From an uncultured Angelakisella sp. (GTDB lineage: Bacteria > Bacillota > Clostridia > Oscillospirales > Ruminococcaceae), in assembly GCA_934524965.1 (NCBI GenBank), contig CAKSYU010000005.1:10524-74523 (forward strand): a stretch of DNA of 64,000 nucleotides. Direction: 5' to 3'. A program made the position numbers and the translations under genes. Of this stretch, positions 25,133 through 32,687 are shown piece after piece. Each line of letters begins with the position of its first letter. The first letter of the stretch is position 1. The notes beneath the pieces were generated by a model. It saw only the letters and a list, made by a program, of their open reading frames with translations, did not search any database and was not told the origin of the DNA.

Positions 25133-25528
25133 ATGAAGAACAAGAAGACAGTCGCGGTACTTATTGCTGTGTTGGTGCTGGTGGCAGCGGCAATGCTCCT
25201 CATTCTGCAGCAGAACAAACCCCAGACCGTGCAGGGCGCCAAGGAGATCACCCTCACCGTCATTTATGAGGACGGCAGCCAAAAGGATTTCACGGTCCAT
25301 ACCGATGCCGAAACGCTGGGCGAAGCTCTGCTTGCCGAGGGACTTGTGCAGGGCAGCGACGGTGCCTATGGTTTGTTTGTTACCACCGTTGATGGAGTAG
25401 AGGCACAGGATAGCTTGCACCAGTGGTGGTGCTTCAATGACGGCGAGGGCAATATGCTTTCTACCGGCATCGATCAGGAACCGATCTCCGATGGCGGTAA
25501 ATATCAGGCGGTACTCTCCACCTACTAA
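25133..25528 (+). CDS. DUF4430 protein (transcobalamin-like domain), membrane-anchored
   Basis: 131 residues from ATG 25133 with AGGAGG at 25121-25126. An N-terminal helix (about 5-26) anchors or exports it; no lipobox Cys is present. The rest is a DUF4430 domain (LTVIYEDGSQKDFTVHTDAETLGEALL, then WWCFNDGEGNMLSTGID), related to the C-terminal domain of intrinsic factor/transcobalamin and common beside cobalamin ECF transporters. It is likely to capture a cobalamin or its precursor at the surface. It is the first gene under the B12 riboswitch. Confidence 0.82.
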   Translation: MKNKKTVAVLIAVLVLVAAAMLLILQQNKPQTVQGAKEITLTVIYEDGSQKDFTVHTDAETLGEALLAEGLVQGSDGAYGLFVTTVDGVEAQDSLHQWWCFNDGEGNMLSTGIDQEPISDGGKYQAVLSTY

Positions 25529-25531
25529 GCC

Positions 25532-26047
25532 ATGGAAAAGAAAAAGCTTACGACCTTCGATATTGTCCTTACCGCCATGTTCTCAGCCATTCTTATCGTC
25601 AGCAAGGAGCTGCTGGCATGGCTGCCCAATATCGAGATCGTCACCATGCTCATTATTCTGTACACGCGGCATTTCCCACGGCATACCCTTTACATCATCT
25701 ACATCTTTGCCGGCGCGGAGTGCTGTCTGTATGGCATAACGGTCTATTCTGTCGTGTATTTCTATGTCTGGACGCTTCTGTATCTTGCGGTACTGGCGCT
25801 CAGAAAGACCGATAATTTCTGGATATTCTTTTTTGTTGCGGTCATGTACGGCTTTCTGTTCGGGACGCTGTGCTCTCCCATCTATTTCTTTATCGGCGGG
25901 TGGAAAATGGTCGCGAGCTGGATCGTATCGGGTCTTACCTTTGACCTGATTCACGGTCTGGGCAATGCCGTGGTGATGCTGGCGCTTTACCGTCCGCTGG
26001 ATCACGCCATGGCAAAGGGGCTGCGCCGCTTACAGCCCCAGCAGTAA
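25532..26047 (+). CDS. ECF-type transporter S component, probably for cobalamin
   Basis: 171 residues, about six membrane helices. The AxxxA-type helix at the start (FDIVLTAMFSAILIVSKELL) and the C-terminal LTFDLIHGLGNAVVMLALY region fit ECF S components. It starts 3 bp after the DUF4430 stop. With the riboswitch upstream it is most simply a cobalamin or corrinoid-precursor uptake component (CbrT-like) that would use a shared EcfAA'T energising module encoded elsewhere. The exact ligand is inferred. Confidence 0.78.
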   Translation: MEKKKLTTFDIVLTAMFSAILIVSKELLAWLPNIEIVTMLIILYTRHFPRHTLYIIYIFAGAECCLYGITVYSVVYFYVWTLLYLAVLALRKTDNFWIFFFVAVMYGFLFGTLCSPIYFFIGGWKMVASWIVSGLTFDLIHGLGNAVVMLALYRPLDHAMAKGLRRLQPQQ

Positions 26048-26061
26048 AAGCATGGATAAAG

Positions 26062-26101
26062 GAGCCGGCAGGGGAGAAATATCTCTTGCCGGCTCTTTTT
26101 G
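26062..26101 (+). terminator. Terminator of the B12 uptake genes
   Basis: GAGCCGGCA pairs with TGCCGGCTC, followed by five T. It begins 15 bp after the S-component stop. Confidence 0.87.
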
Positions 26102-26192
26102 CAAAAAATCCTCCCATTTTGTCACACTTTCCCACTCTGCATCGTTTATAATGGTGAAGGAATACCACGCGGCTTAATAAGGGAGGAAAAGT

Positions 26193-26765
26193 ATGAAGAA
26201 GTTTTTGAAAAAATACGGCTACATTCTGCTGGCGGTCGTTATTGTGGCGGGGTGCTATGTCGGCTTTCAGGCGTTCCGGTACTGGTATCTGGATACGGCA
26301 GATCAAAGCGGACGCGGTTATCACTCCATTGAAAAGGTGAAGAAAAAATGCGGCAGAGAGGATCTTCTGCATTTGGAGGATTACTACGACTGGAGCACCA
26401 TATGGTATACCCTATACTACCCTAAGGGAGAACCGGAAAATCCGAATGAAATCACCGGCTTTTACAACTGGAGAAAAGAGAACCCCACCGTTTACGGGAT
26501 CGAGTTCCCCAAGGACGGTCTGACCATCGAAGAATACATGGGGCGCCACCACACGGAGCCAATAGCCGGCGGCTATCTCGATACCGATGTGTGGACGGAT
26601 TTCCCCGTGACGGTGTACTACGAGGTAAAGGTCTACCCGCACACCTACGATCCCAGCGGTTACGCCTTCTTCGAGTACGGCGGTGCCTATTATCGAATTC
26701 ATGTCAGCAGCCGCCAGGAAGCCCGCGCCATTTGTACGGCACTGTTTGCCTCTGCCGGAGGCTGA
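26193..26765 (+). CDS. Hypothetical membrane-anchored protein
   Basis: 190 residues. A basic head (MKKFLKKYG) and one helix (about 9-28) precede an extracytoplasmic domain rich in Tyr and Trp (YYDWSTIWYTLYYPKGEP). No family is recognised. A TATAAT at 26147-26152 could be its -10. GGGAGGAAAAG lies before the ATG. It is monocistronic with a shared terminator at its end. Confidence 0.7.
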   Translation: MKKFLKKYGYILLAVVIVAGCYVGFQAFRYWYLDTADQSGRGYHSIEKVKKKCGREDLLHLEDYYDWSTIWYTLYYPKGEPENPNEITGFYNWRKENPTVYGIEFPKDGLTIEEYMGRHHTEPIAGGYLDTDVWTDFPVTVYYEVKVYPHTYDPSGYAFFEYGGAYYRIHVSSRQEARAICTALFASAGG

Positions 26766-26775
26766 AAATACGGAT

Positions 26776-26823
26776 AAAAAGTTTCTTCCCCCATGGCTCA
26801 CCGCTTGGGGGAAGAACTTTTTG
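26776..26823. terminator. Bidirectional terminator between convergent genes
   Basis: AAAGTTTCTTCCCCC pairs with GGGGGAAGAACTTTTT around CATGGCTCACCGCTT. T runs are found on both strands. Confidence 0.85.
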
Positions 26824-26833
26824 CTTTTATTTG

Positions 26834-27820
26834 TCAGAACAGGGGCGGTTCCGGCTCCGGCGGGAATTCCCAGTATTGCGTCAGGTCGGCGACCACCGCG
26901 GAGCGGAACACCGGGTGACCGGCGCTCATATCCACCGTGACAAGGGTGGGATAGCCGCAGTAGTCCTCCCAGCTGACGGCAGCTTTTAGGATGACCTCCA
27001 TGGTAAAGGTGCCGTCCCCGTTCTCGGTGCAGCTCAGCAGTCCCACCTTTTCCACCGCGTAGGTTTGGGCATACTGGAACGAATAATCATAGTTCAGGTC
27101 GCAGTAGGCGTCCCGCTGGGCGTCATAATACCGCGGGATCTGCTTCACCTGCCTGTCCAGCTCCTCCTGTGTGATGCCGAAGAAGTATGCCGCGAATTCC
27201 GCCACGGCTTCCCGCTGCACCCATTTGGTAGAGGCATCGACATAAGGGTACTCCAGCCCGTAGGCGTCGCAGTAGTAGTACATCATCTGCAACAGGCGGG
27301 AAATGCTGATATTGGCGCTGTCGTTAAAATTAGCGACATCGCGGAAGCTCGCCCATATTTCCAGCGCCTCCTGCGTTTCCTCATTCGGCACCTCGATGTA
27401 CTCAAAGTCCTCAAAGTAGAAGTGGGGGTACTCCACCCGTGTGCCGCCCACACTGGTCCATTTATTTGTATAATAACGGATCGTGTACAGCAGCTTTTCC
27501 AGAATGGATTGCTTTTTCTCCACGGGGGAAAGGGCAAAGGTGGTGGTCGCCGCCACCGCAACCGCCAGGAATACCACCGCGACCCGGCTTACGGCGATCT
27601 TCAGCCCGTGCAGCACGGTATCCTTGGCGTCCTCCCATGTCACCCGCCGGAATGCCGCCTCGATGACATTATCCCGGGGTAGCGGCGCGGCAGGCTCTCC
27701 GGCAGCCTCCCGCATCAGTCGGGCGCTCTCCTTTTTGGCGTGCTCCTTCAGCGCCGCCCTGATCAGCAGCTCCTCGTACTGCGTCTGTATGGTTTCTTCG
27801 TCAAGGGGATAGTTACTCAT
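26834..27820 (-). CDS. Anti-sigma-like membrane protein
   Basis: 328 residues. The cytoplasmic part (about 1-75) ends with one helix (VAVVFLAVAVAATTTFAL, around 80-100). The remaining roughly 225 residues are extracytoplasmic, acidic and aromatic-rich. The gene overlaps the sigma gene by 8 bp (ATGAGTAA) and follows it, the usual arrangement for a membrane-bound anti-sigma factor. No zinc-finger anti-sigma motif is seen, so the assignment rests on context. Confidence 0.65.
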   Translation of the reverse strand: MSNYPLDEETIQTQYEELLIRAALKEHAKKESARLMREAAGEPAAPLPRDNVIEAAFRRVTWEDAKDTVLHGLKIAVSRVAVVFLAVAVAATTTFALSPVEKKQSILEKLLYTIRYYTNKWTSVGGTRVEYPHFYFEDFEYIEVPNEETQEALEIWASFRDVANFNDSANISISRLLQMMYYYCDAYGLEYPYVDASTKWVQREAVAEFAAYFFGITQEELDRQVKQIPRYYDAQRDAYCDLNYDYSFQYAQTYAVEKVGLLSCTENGDGTFTMEVILKAAVSWEDYCGYPTLVTVDMSAGHPVFRSAVVADLTQYWEFPPEPEPPLF

Positions 27821-28376
27821 CGTTCATTCCTCCTTTCGCGCGGTAAGCCGCCAGCACCTTTTTTCTGGCGCGGCTTACTATGGTACGGGCGTTTTCCGCC
27901 GTCAGCCCCGTCAGCCGCGCGATCTCCTTATACGGCAGCTCCAGCATATAGTAGTAATTCAGCAGGTCTATCTCCCGCTGCGGCAGCTGCGCCAGACACT
28001 GCTCCAGCAGCTCCCGCTGTTCCAGCCGCAGCATCGCCTGCTCCGCCGCGCCGTCCTCGGCAAGTGTTTCCGCCCAGTCCGTGTCATAGCCGGTCGCCTC
28101 CTGCCGCTGCTGCTTTTTGCGGTACAGGTCTATGCTGGCGGTCTCGGTCACGGCGGTCAGGTAGTAGGCAAGCTCCTCGGTCGGGATCGCCCGCACCTTT
28201 TCCAGATGCCGTATGACCTTGAGGATCGCCTCATGCACGGCTTCCTCGGCGTCGCCCTCGTCCCGCAGAATGGCAAGCGCGCGCCGCAGCATGACCGGCT
28301 GGCAGCGGGTGTACAGCTCCGCCACAAATTTCCGGTCGTTGTCATTTTCTATCGCCATGATGAAAACAGGCAGCAT
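27813..28376 (-). CDS. ECF-type RNA polymerase sigma factor
   Basis: 187 residues from ATG 28376, with AAGGGGA just upstream; longer in-frame starts lack a ribosome site. Region 2 is seen at about residues 20-85 (ALAILRDEGDAEEAVHEAILKVIRHLEKV) and region 4 near the C-terminus (LPQREIDLLNYYYMLELPYKEIARLTGLTAENARTIVSRARKKVLA). It is likely controlled by the membrane protein encoded downstream. No target promoter is obvious here. Confidence 0.85.
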   Translation of the reverse strand: MLPVFIMAIENDNDRKFVAELYTRCQPVMLRRALAILRDEGDAEEAVHEAILKVIRHLEKVRAIPTEELAYYLTAVTETASIDLYRKKQQRQEATGYDTDWAETLAEDGAAEQAMLRLEQRELLEQCLAQLPQREIDLLNYYYMLELPYKEIARLTGLTAENARTIVSRARKKVLAAYRAKGGMNDE

Positions 28377-28504
28377 ATGGGTTCCCCTTTGTCGCTTTTT
28401 TCTTGATAGTACCACAAGTACGGCATCGGGCGCAATCAGGTACCGCCCTTACCCTGCACCTTAATAAACGCGCCGCCCCCGCATTTTGTGACAGCTTTTT
28501 GATA

Positions 28505-28537
28505 AAAAATTCCCCTGCCGCAGCAAGGGAATTTTTC
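28505..28537 (-). terminator. Terminator of the amylase gene
   Basis: AAATTCCC pairs with GGGAATTT around CTGCCGCAGCAA-type bases, with T runs on both strands. It lies 23 bp after the minus-strand stop at 28560. Confidence 0.75.
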
Positions 28538-28559
28538 GATGGCTTAAAGCGATATTTGT

Positions 28560-29843
28560 TTACGCTTCGGCAATAATGACCGCTTCCTCGCCGATGGTCA
28601 GCTTCCCGTCGGTCACGGTCACTTCGCTGCCAGAAAGGGCGTCGGTGTAGCGCCCGTCGGGCAGCTCGACTTTTGCCGTGCCGCCCTTGCCCTCCAGCGG
28701 GAACACGCCCACGGCGCGCGCGGCGGGACCGGTGTAGCTGGCGGTCACAATGCCCTGCTCGTCATCGGCAGTGATGCGGAACAGCTCGTCGGTGGGCAGC
28801 TTCTTTTTGATGGCGGCAAGTCTGGCAAGATAGGCGCTGATATCCCGCCCGCCGTTCCAGTCGATCGGCTCCTTTTCAAAAAGGGAGGGCGTATGCTTGG
28901 CGCAGACCTCCTCGCCTGAGTACAGCAGGGTAGTGCCTTTCATAAAGTAATTCAGCGCCGTCCATGCCAGCAGCTTTTTCTCATCGGGGAAGCGGTCTGC
29001 CGCGCGGGAGGTATCGTGGTTTTCCAGGCAGCGCAGCTTGTTGTAGCGGCTGTCAAAGCTCACCTCCTGATAATCCACCGCCTCAAACCAGCGGGAGAGC
29101 GGCAGCCGCCCCTCGGTAACGCCCTCGTACAGCAGCCACAGGTCATAGGGGTACAGGATATCAAAGGCGGTGAACAGCTCGGTATCGGTCGCGGCGTAGA
29201 AGCCCATCGAGCGGAACGCCTGAATGTGGGCAAGGTGGACGCTTTCGCCCAGCCAGATGGCGTCGGGACGCACCTTTTCCACGGCACGGCGTGCCTCCTG
29301 CCAGAACGCCACCGGTACGGTGCTGGCGACATCGCAGCGGAAGCCGTCAACATACTGTGCCCAGTAGCACAGCGAGTTGATCTGGTACTGCCACAGACCG
29401 CGGTTTTCATAGTCAAGGTCAACTACATCGGTCCAGTCGCCCACCTTGTTGCCGCGGCAGCCGTCCGGCTTGTAATAGAAGAAATCGGGGTGCTCCGCCG
29501 CCAGTGTGGAATCGGGCGAGGTGTGGTTATATACCACATCAATGATGCACTTCATGCCGCGCTTGTGGATCTCCTCCACCAGATACAGAAAATCCTCCAA
29601 TGTGCCGTATTCGGGGTTGACGGAGCGGTAATCGCGGTTGGCGTAGGGGCAGCCCAGGCTTCCCTTTTTGTTCTGTTCGCCGATGGGGTGAATGGGCATA
29701 AACCAGACAATATCCACCCCCAGCGCGGCGATCCGGTCTAGATCCGGCTCGATGGCGCGGAAGGTGCCCTCCGGCGTGTGACTGCGCACATAAACCTCGT
29801 AGATGACGCTGCGCCGCAGGGCGGCATCGGTATTCATTGCCAT
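28560..29843 (-). CDS. GH13 alpha-amylase family glycosidase
   Basis: 427 residues from ATG 29843, with AAAGGAGG upstream; the longer frame adds an unsupported 42 residues. The (beta/alpha)8 GH13 motifs are in order: DVVYNHTS (region I), GFRCDVAS with the Asp nucleophile (region II), WLGESVH with the Glu acid (region III) and LENHDTSRA (region IV). It lacks a signal peptide, so it acts in the cytoplasm on alpha-glucans or maltodextrins. The short length suggests a minimal A-domain enzyme with a small C-terminal beta domain. It appears monocistronic. Confidence 0.88.
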   Translation of the reverse strand: MAMNTDAALRRSVIYEVYVRSHTPEGTFRAIEPDLDRIAALGVDIVWFMPIHPIGEQNKKGSLGCPYANRDYRSVNPEYGTLEDFLYLVEEIHKRGMKCIIDVVYNHTSPDSTLAAEHPDFFYYKPDGCRGNKVGDWTDVVDLDYENRGLWQYQINSLCYWAQYVDGFRCDVASTVPVAFWQEARRAVEKVRPDAIWLGESVHLAHIQAFRSMGFYAATDTELFTAFDILYPYDLWLLYEGVTEGRLPLSRWFEAVDYQEVSFDSRYNKLRCLENHDTSRAADRFPDEKKLLAWTALNYFMKGTTLLYSGEEVCAKHTPSLFEKEPIDWNGGRDISAYLARLAAIKKKLPTDELFRITADDEQGIVTASYTGPAARAVGVFPLEGKGGTAKVELPDGRYTDALSGSEVTVTDGKLTIGEEAVIIAEA

Positions 29844-30276
29844 GGTGTTTTCCTCCTTTATTTTGGTTGGGTATCGTTTCTCCCGCCCCACGCGGCTCGT
29901 CCTGCCGGCGAAAAAGAAATTCCGGCTGCGTCGTGCCTTGACAGGCATGCGTTCGATCCCATCGAACAACAGCCTGCCCGCGGCGCCTCCTTGCCGCCTC
30001 TTCCTTTTTCGCCGCCCTGCCGTGCCTTGGGGACGGGAGCATTTTTCGCGTAGATTATAACCGATTTATTTCGGGCTTTCAAGACGGTTTTGCAGGAAAA
30101 ACGGCGGAATTTTATCCCCCATTCCCACACCATTGGGATAAATGCCTGTTAACGCGATTTGCAGGAAGTTTATGCAAAATTTATTTTCAAATGCATAATT
30201 TGCAGCATTTTCACTCAATTTATCGGATATGTCAATAAAATGCCCTGTTTTTCGGCATGTTTTTCAGTCAAAATGG
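29844..30276. other. Gene-free leader region between amylase and small-peptide cluster
   Basis: About 430 bp. It holds the amylase ribosome site and an AT-rich part (30060-30275) with no reading frame I can support. Open frames here have no ribosome sites and unrecognisable products. Confidence 0.5.
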
Positions 30277-30305
30277 GTGACAAGACGTTAAGAATGTGTT
30301 AATAT
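30277..30305 (+). promoter_or_regulatory. Promoter of small membrane peptide 1
   Basis: GTGACA (30277-30282), 17-bp spacer, TAATAT (30300-30305). A short GGGG/CCCC hairpin lies in the leader (about 30316-30330), then GAGGAGG before the start codon. Confidence 0.6.
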
Positions 30306-30365
30306 ACATGCACAGGGGCTCCAGACCCCACAGGACTGTAAAGAGAAATTGAGGAGGATTTTACC

Positions 30366-30449
30366 ATGATCACTACTATCATCGCTATTGTTGCTGCTGT
30401 CGTTCTGCTGGCGCTCAACCTGATCCGTGACTACGGCAAGAAGGGCTGA
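30366..30449 (+). CDS. 27-residue membrane peptide, copy 1 of tandem trio
   Basis: ATG 30366 has GAGGAGG 8 nt upstream. The peptide has one helix (TTIIAIVAAVVLLALNL) and the tail IRDYGKKG. It is followed by its own terminator. Copy 2 shares the LLALNLIRDYGxKG end almost exactly. The repeated small-gene architecture (promoter or leader, ribosome site, one helix, terminator) argues for real expression. Function unknown; see findings. Confidence 0.72.
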   Translation: MITTIIAIVAAVVLLALNLIRDYGKKG

Positions 30450-30481
30450 TAAGCACTTCATCGCACCCCGTAAAGTAAAAG

Positions 30482-30509
30482 GAGCAGGGCACGCACCCTG
30501 TTCTTTTTT
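30482..30509 (+). terminator. Terminator of small peptide 1
   Basis: GAGCAGGG pairs with CCCTGTTC, followed by six T. Confidence 0.87.
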
Positions 30510-30630
30510 CATGTCGGGCAGTTCCGCGGCTCATATCGCCGCCTTCTGGCGGAATATTACATCAGAGCGCGTGTTCGCGCAGGGGAACGGGGCTGCGCCC
30601 CATAGATGAAATACCAGGGAGGCTGTTTTT

Positions 30631-30717
30631 ATGGCAAGAATCTACATCATCGCCATCGTCGTCGCCATCATTCTGCTGGCGCTCAATCTGATCCGCGACT
30701 ACGGCAATAAGGGTTGA
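30631..30717 (+). CDS. 28-residue membrane peptide, copy 2 of tandem trio
   Basis: ATG 30631, with GGGAGG about 9 nt upstream. One helix (YIIAIVVAIILLALNL) and the tail IRDYGNKG. At the DNA level the last 45 bp differ from copy 1 at only a few, mostly synonymous, positions. The change pattern (for example AAC to AAT, CGT to CGC, GGC to GGT) implies selection on the protein. Confidence 0.72.
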   Translation: MARIYIIAIVVAIILLALNLIRDYGNKG

Positions 30718-30751
30718 TCTTCTCGGTTCATCGGTTACACATAGCAAAAAA

Positions 30752-30777
30752 GGCAGGGGAGCGCCCCTGCCTTTTTT
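30752..30777 (+). terminator. Terminator of small peptide 2
   Basis: GGCAGGGG pairs with CCCCTGCC around AGCG, followed by six T. Confidence 0.9.
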
Positions 30778-30854
30778 GTGTAGAACGCCAGTTCTTCACA
30801 TAAAGTTAACATATTGTTTTCTTTTGTGCGATATTTCTTTGTCCCCGCCGGTGC

Positions 30855-30860
30855 TATGAT
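30855..30860 (+). promoter_or_regulatory. Candidate -10 of small peptide 3
   Basis: TATGAT, 50 bp upstream of the ATG of copy 3. No clear -35 is seen at 17 bp. Confidence 0.35.
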
Positions 30861-30910
30861 ACCGTCAAACCATCGGGACAGCCGCTATGGGCGGTCAGGG
30901 AGGCGTTTTT

Positions 30911-31003
30911 ATGAGCTCCGAACACATTTATATTCTTGCCATCGTCGCCGTTATTATCACCCTCGCGATCCGCAGGATCCGCTGGTACGGCATAAACGGC
31001 TGA
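30911..31003 (+). CDS. 30-residue membrane peptide, copy 3 of tandem trio
   Basis: ATG 30911, with GGGAGG about 9 nt upstream. One helix (IYILAIVAVIITLAI), then RRIRWYGING. It is diverged from copies 1 and 2 but keeps the IYI-AIV start, IR.YG core and final Gly. Followed by its own terminator. Murein gene murA starts 212 bp downstream. Confidence 0.68.
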   Translation: MSSEHIYILAIVAVIITLAIRRIRWYGING

Positions 31004-31036
31004 ATGATCTGAATGATACAGAAAAACGGCAAAAGC

Positions 31037-31061
31037 GGCAGGGGCGGCACCCTGCCTTTTT
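31037..31061 (+). terminator. Terminator of small peptide 3
   Basis: GGCAGGG pairs with CCCTGCC, followed by five T. Confidence 0.85.
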
Positions 31062-31147
31062 GCTGCAAAAATTTTTCTCCCTGACGGAAATTTTGCATTT
31101 TGCGGCTTTTCCTTTTATTACGGCTTTTATTTTGCCGTTCTGTGTGC

Positions 31148-31153
31148 TATACT
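31148..31153 (+). promoter_or_regulatory. Candidate -10 of murA
   Basis: TATACT, 62 bp upstream of the murA ATG. An upstream TTTTAT at 17-bp spacing is a weak -35. Confidence 0.45.
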
Positions 31154-31214
31154 ATCATCGGATCACAGCGTCACAGGGCGCTGTCAACTTCATAGAAAAC
31201 AAGAGGACCGTCCA

Positions 31215-32498
31215 ATGAAGAAACTCATTGTAAACGGCGCGGAGCAGCTCTACGGAGAGGTTTCCGCCGGCGGCGCAAAAAATGCCGCTGTAGCCATTAT
31301 TCCCGCCACCGTACTGGCACGCGGACGCTGCGTGCTGGAAAATGTCCCCGATATCCACGATACCGAGCTGCTGTTTGCCATGCTGCGCGCCATGGGCGCC
31401 ACCGTGGAAAAAACCGGACGCACCTCGGCGATCATTGATACTTCCACCCTTACCGAAGCCACCGTCCCGTACGAGCTTTCCAAGCATATGCGCGCCAGCT
31501 ATTACTTCATCGGCTCGCTGCTGGGGCGCTTCGGGCAGGCGTGCGTTTCCATGCCCGGCGGCTGCAATTTCGGCGTCCGTCCCATCGATCAGCACATCAA
31601 GGGCTTCGAGCTGCTGGGTGCCGAGATCCGCATCGAAAACGGGCTCATCTATGCCGATACCAAGGGTATGCAGGGTGCGCACATCTACTTCGATCAGGTC
31701 TCGGTGGGCGCCACCATCAATGTCATGCTGGCAGCGGTCAAGGCGTCCGGCATGACCGTTCTCGAAAATGTGGCAAAGGAGCCGCATATCGTCGATCTTG
31801 CCAACTTCCTCAATTCCATGGGCGCGGATATCCGCGGCGCGGGTACCGATGTCATTAAGATCCGCGGTGTCGATGTGCTGCACGGCACCGATTACAGCAT
31901 CATTCCCGACCAGATCGAAGCCGGCACCTACATGGCGGCGGCAGCGGCGGTCGGCGGCGATGTCCTTGTCAAGAATGTGATCCCCAAGCACCTCGAGCCC
32001 ATCACCGCCAAGCTGCGGGAGGCGGGCGCCACCATCACCGAGGGCGATGACTGGGTGCGGGTCGTCCGTACCGGCGCGCTGCGCCGCATCAACCTCAAAA
32101 CCATGCCGCACCCCGGCTTCCCCACCGATATGCAGCCCCAGATGGCTGCCATGCTCACCTGTGCCGAGGGGACAAGCATCATCACCGAGGGCGTGTGGGA
32201 TAACCGCTTCCGCTATACCGAGCAGCTGGTGCGCATGGGTGCCCGCATCACCGTAGACGGCAAGGTCGCCGTCATCGAGGGCGTCAAGGGACTTCAGGGC
32301 GCGCCGGTCAAGGCGTGCGATCTGCGCGGCGGCGCGGCGGTCATCATCGCCGGTCTGATGGCAAAGGGCACCACCGAGATCGAGGATACCCTGCACATCG
32401 AGCGCGGGTACGAGAATGTGGTGGAAAAGTTCGCCGGCATCGGCGCCGATCTCCACTATGTCACCCTGCCGGATCAGCCCCTCTCCGAGCAGGCATAA
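31215..32498 (+). CDS. murA: UDP-N-acetylglucosamine 1-carboxyvinyltransferase
   Basis: 427 residues, normal length for MurA. It transfers enolpyruvate from PEP to UDP-GlcNAc, the first committed step of peptidoglycan synthesis. Family motifs: the N-terminal GGAKNAA, the active-site loop PGGCNFGVRP with Cys117 (the residue alkylated by fosfomycin, so sensitivity is expected), and DQIEAGTYM. The DMQPQ motif near the C-terminus fits. It may share a transcript with the downstream MBL and rlmH genes, but a terminator intervenes. Gram-positive bacteria often carry two MurA paralogues; only one is visible here. Confidence 0.93.
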   Translation: MKKLIVNGAEQLYGEVSAGGAKNAAVAIIPATVLARGRCVLENVPDIHDTELLFAMLRAMGATVEKTGRTSAIIDTSTLTEATVPYELSKHMRASYYFIGSLLGRFGQACVSMPGGCNFGVRPIDQHIKGFELLGAEIRIENGLIYADTKGMQGAHIYFDQVSVGATINVMLAAVKASGMTVLENVAKEPHIVDLANFLNSMGADIRGAGTDVIKIRGVDVLHGTDYSIIPDQIEAGTYMAAAAAVGGDVLVKNVIPKHLEPITAKLREAGATITEGDDWVRVVRTGALRRINLKTMPHPGFPTDMQPQMAAMLTCAEGTSIITEGVWDNRFRYTEQLVRMGARITVDGKVAVIEGVKGLQGAPVKACDLRGGAAVIIAGLMAKGTTEIEDTLHIERGYENVVEKFAGIGADLHYVTLPDQPLSEQA

Positions 32499-32525
32499 AG
32501 CCCAGATCCAGTTTTAATAAACCGA

Positions 32526-32558
32526 GCCGGAGCCGAGACCGTTCTGCTCCGGCTTTTT
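32526..32558 (+). terminator. Terminator of murA
   Basis: GCCGGAGC pairs with GCTCCGGC, followed by five T. It lies about 27 bp after the stop. Confidence 0.85.
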
Positions 32559-32574
32559 CCGTTCTTCGCAAACA

Positions 32575-32658
32575 GGGTGCGGCGCGCCCCGCATTCCGGC
32601 TCGTGCCGCCCACAGCAAACGGGCGCCCCTCCGCCGCAGGGCGGGGCGCGCCGCACCC
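32575..32658. repeat. Long GC inverted repeat, relative of the cloverleaf family
   Basis: Two perfect 18-bp arms, GGGTGCGGCGCGCCCCGC (32575-32592) and its complement (32641-32658), enclose about 48 bp with weaker stems (CCGG..GCCG, CGCCC..GGGCG). It ends 30 bp before the MBL start codon, so it lies in the mRNA leader. The inner hairpins are more degenerate than in the clear copies. Confidence 0.65.
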
Positions 32659-32687
32659 TCATCTATCTCTTCCCCCGAGGTGACAGC

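Noticed and set aside
30366..31003. Classical type I toxin-antitoxin cassettes for the small peptide trio
   Set aside because: No antisense promoter or antitoxin RNA could be identified from sequence alone. Kept as a possibility only.
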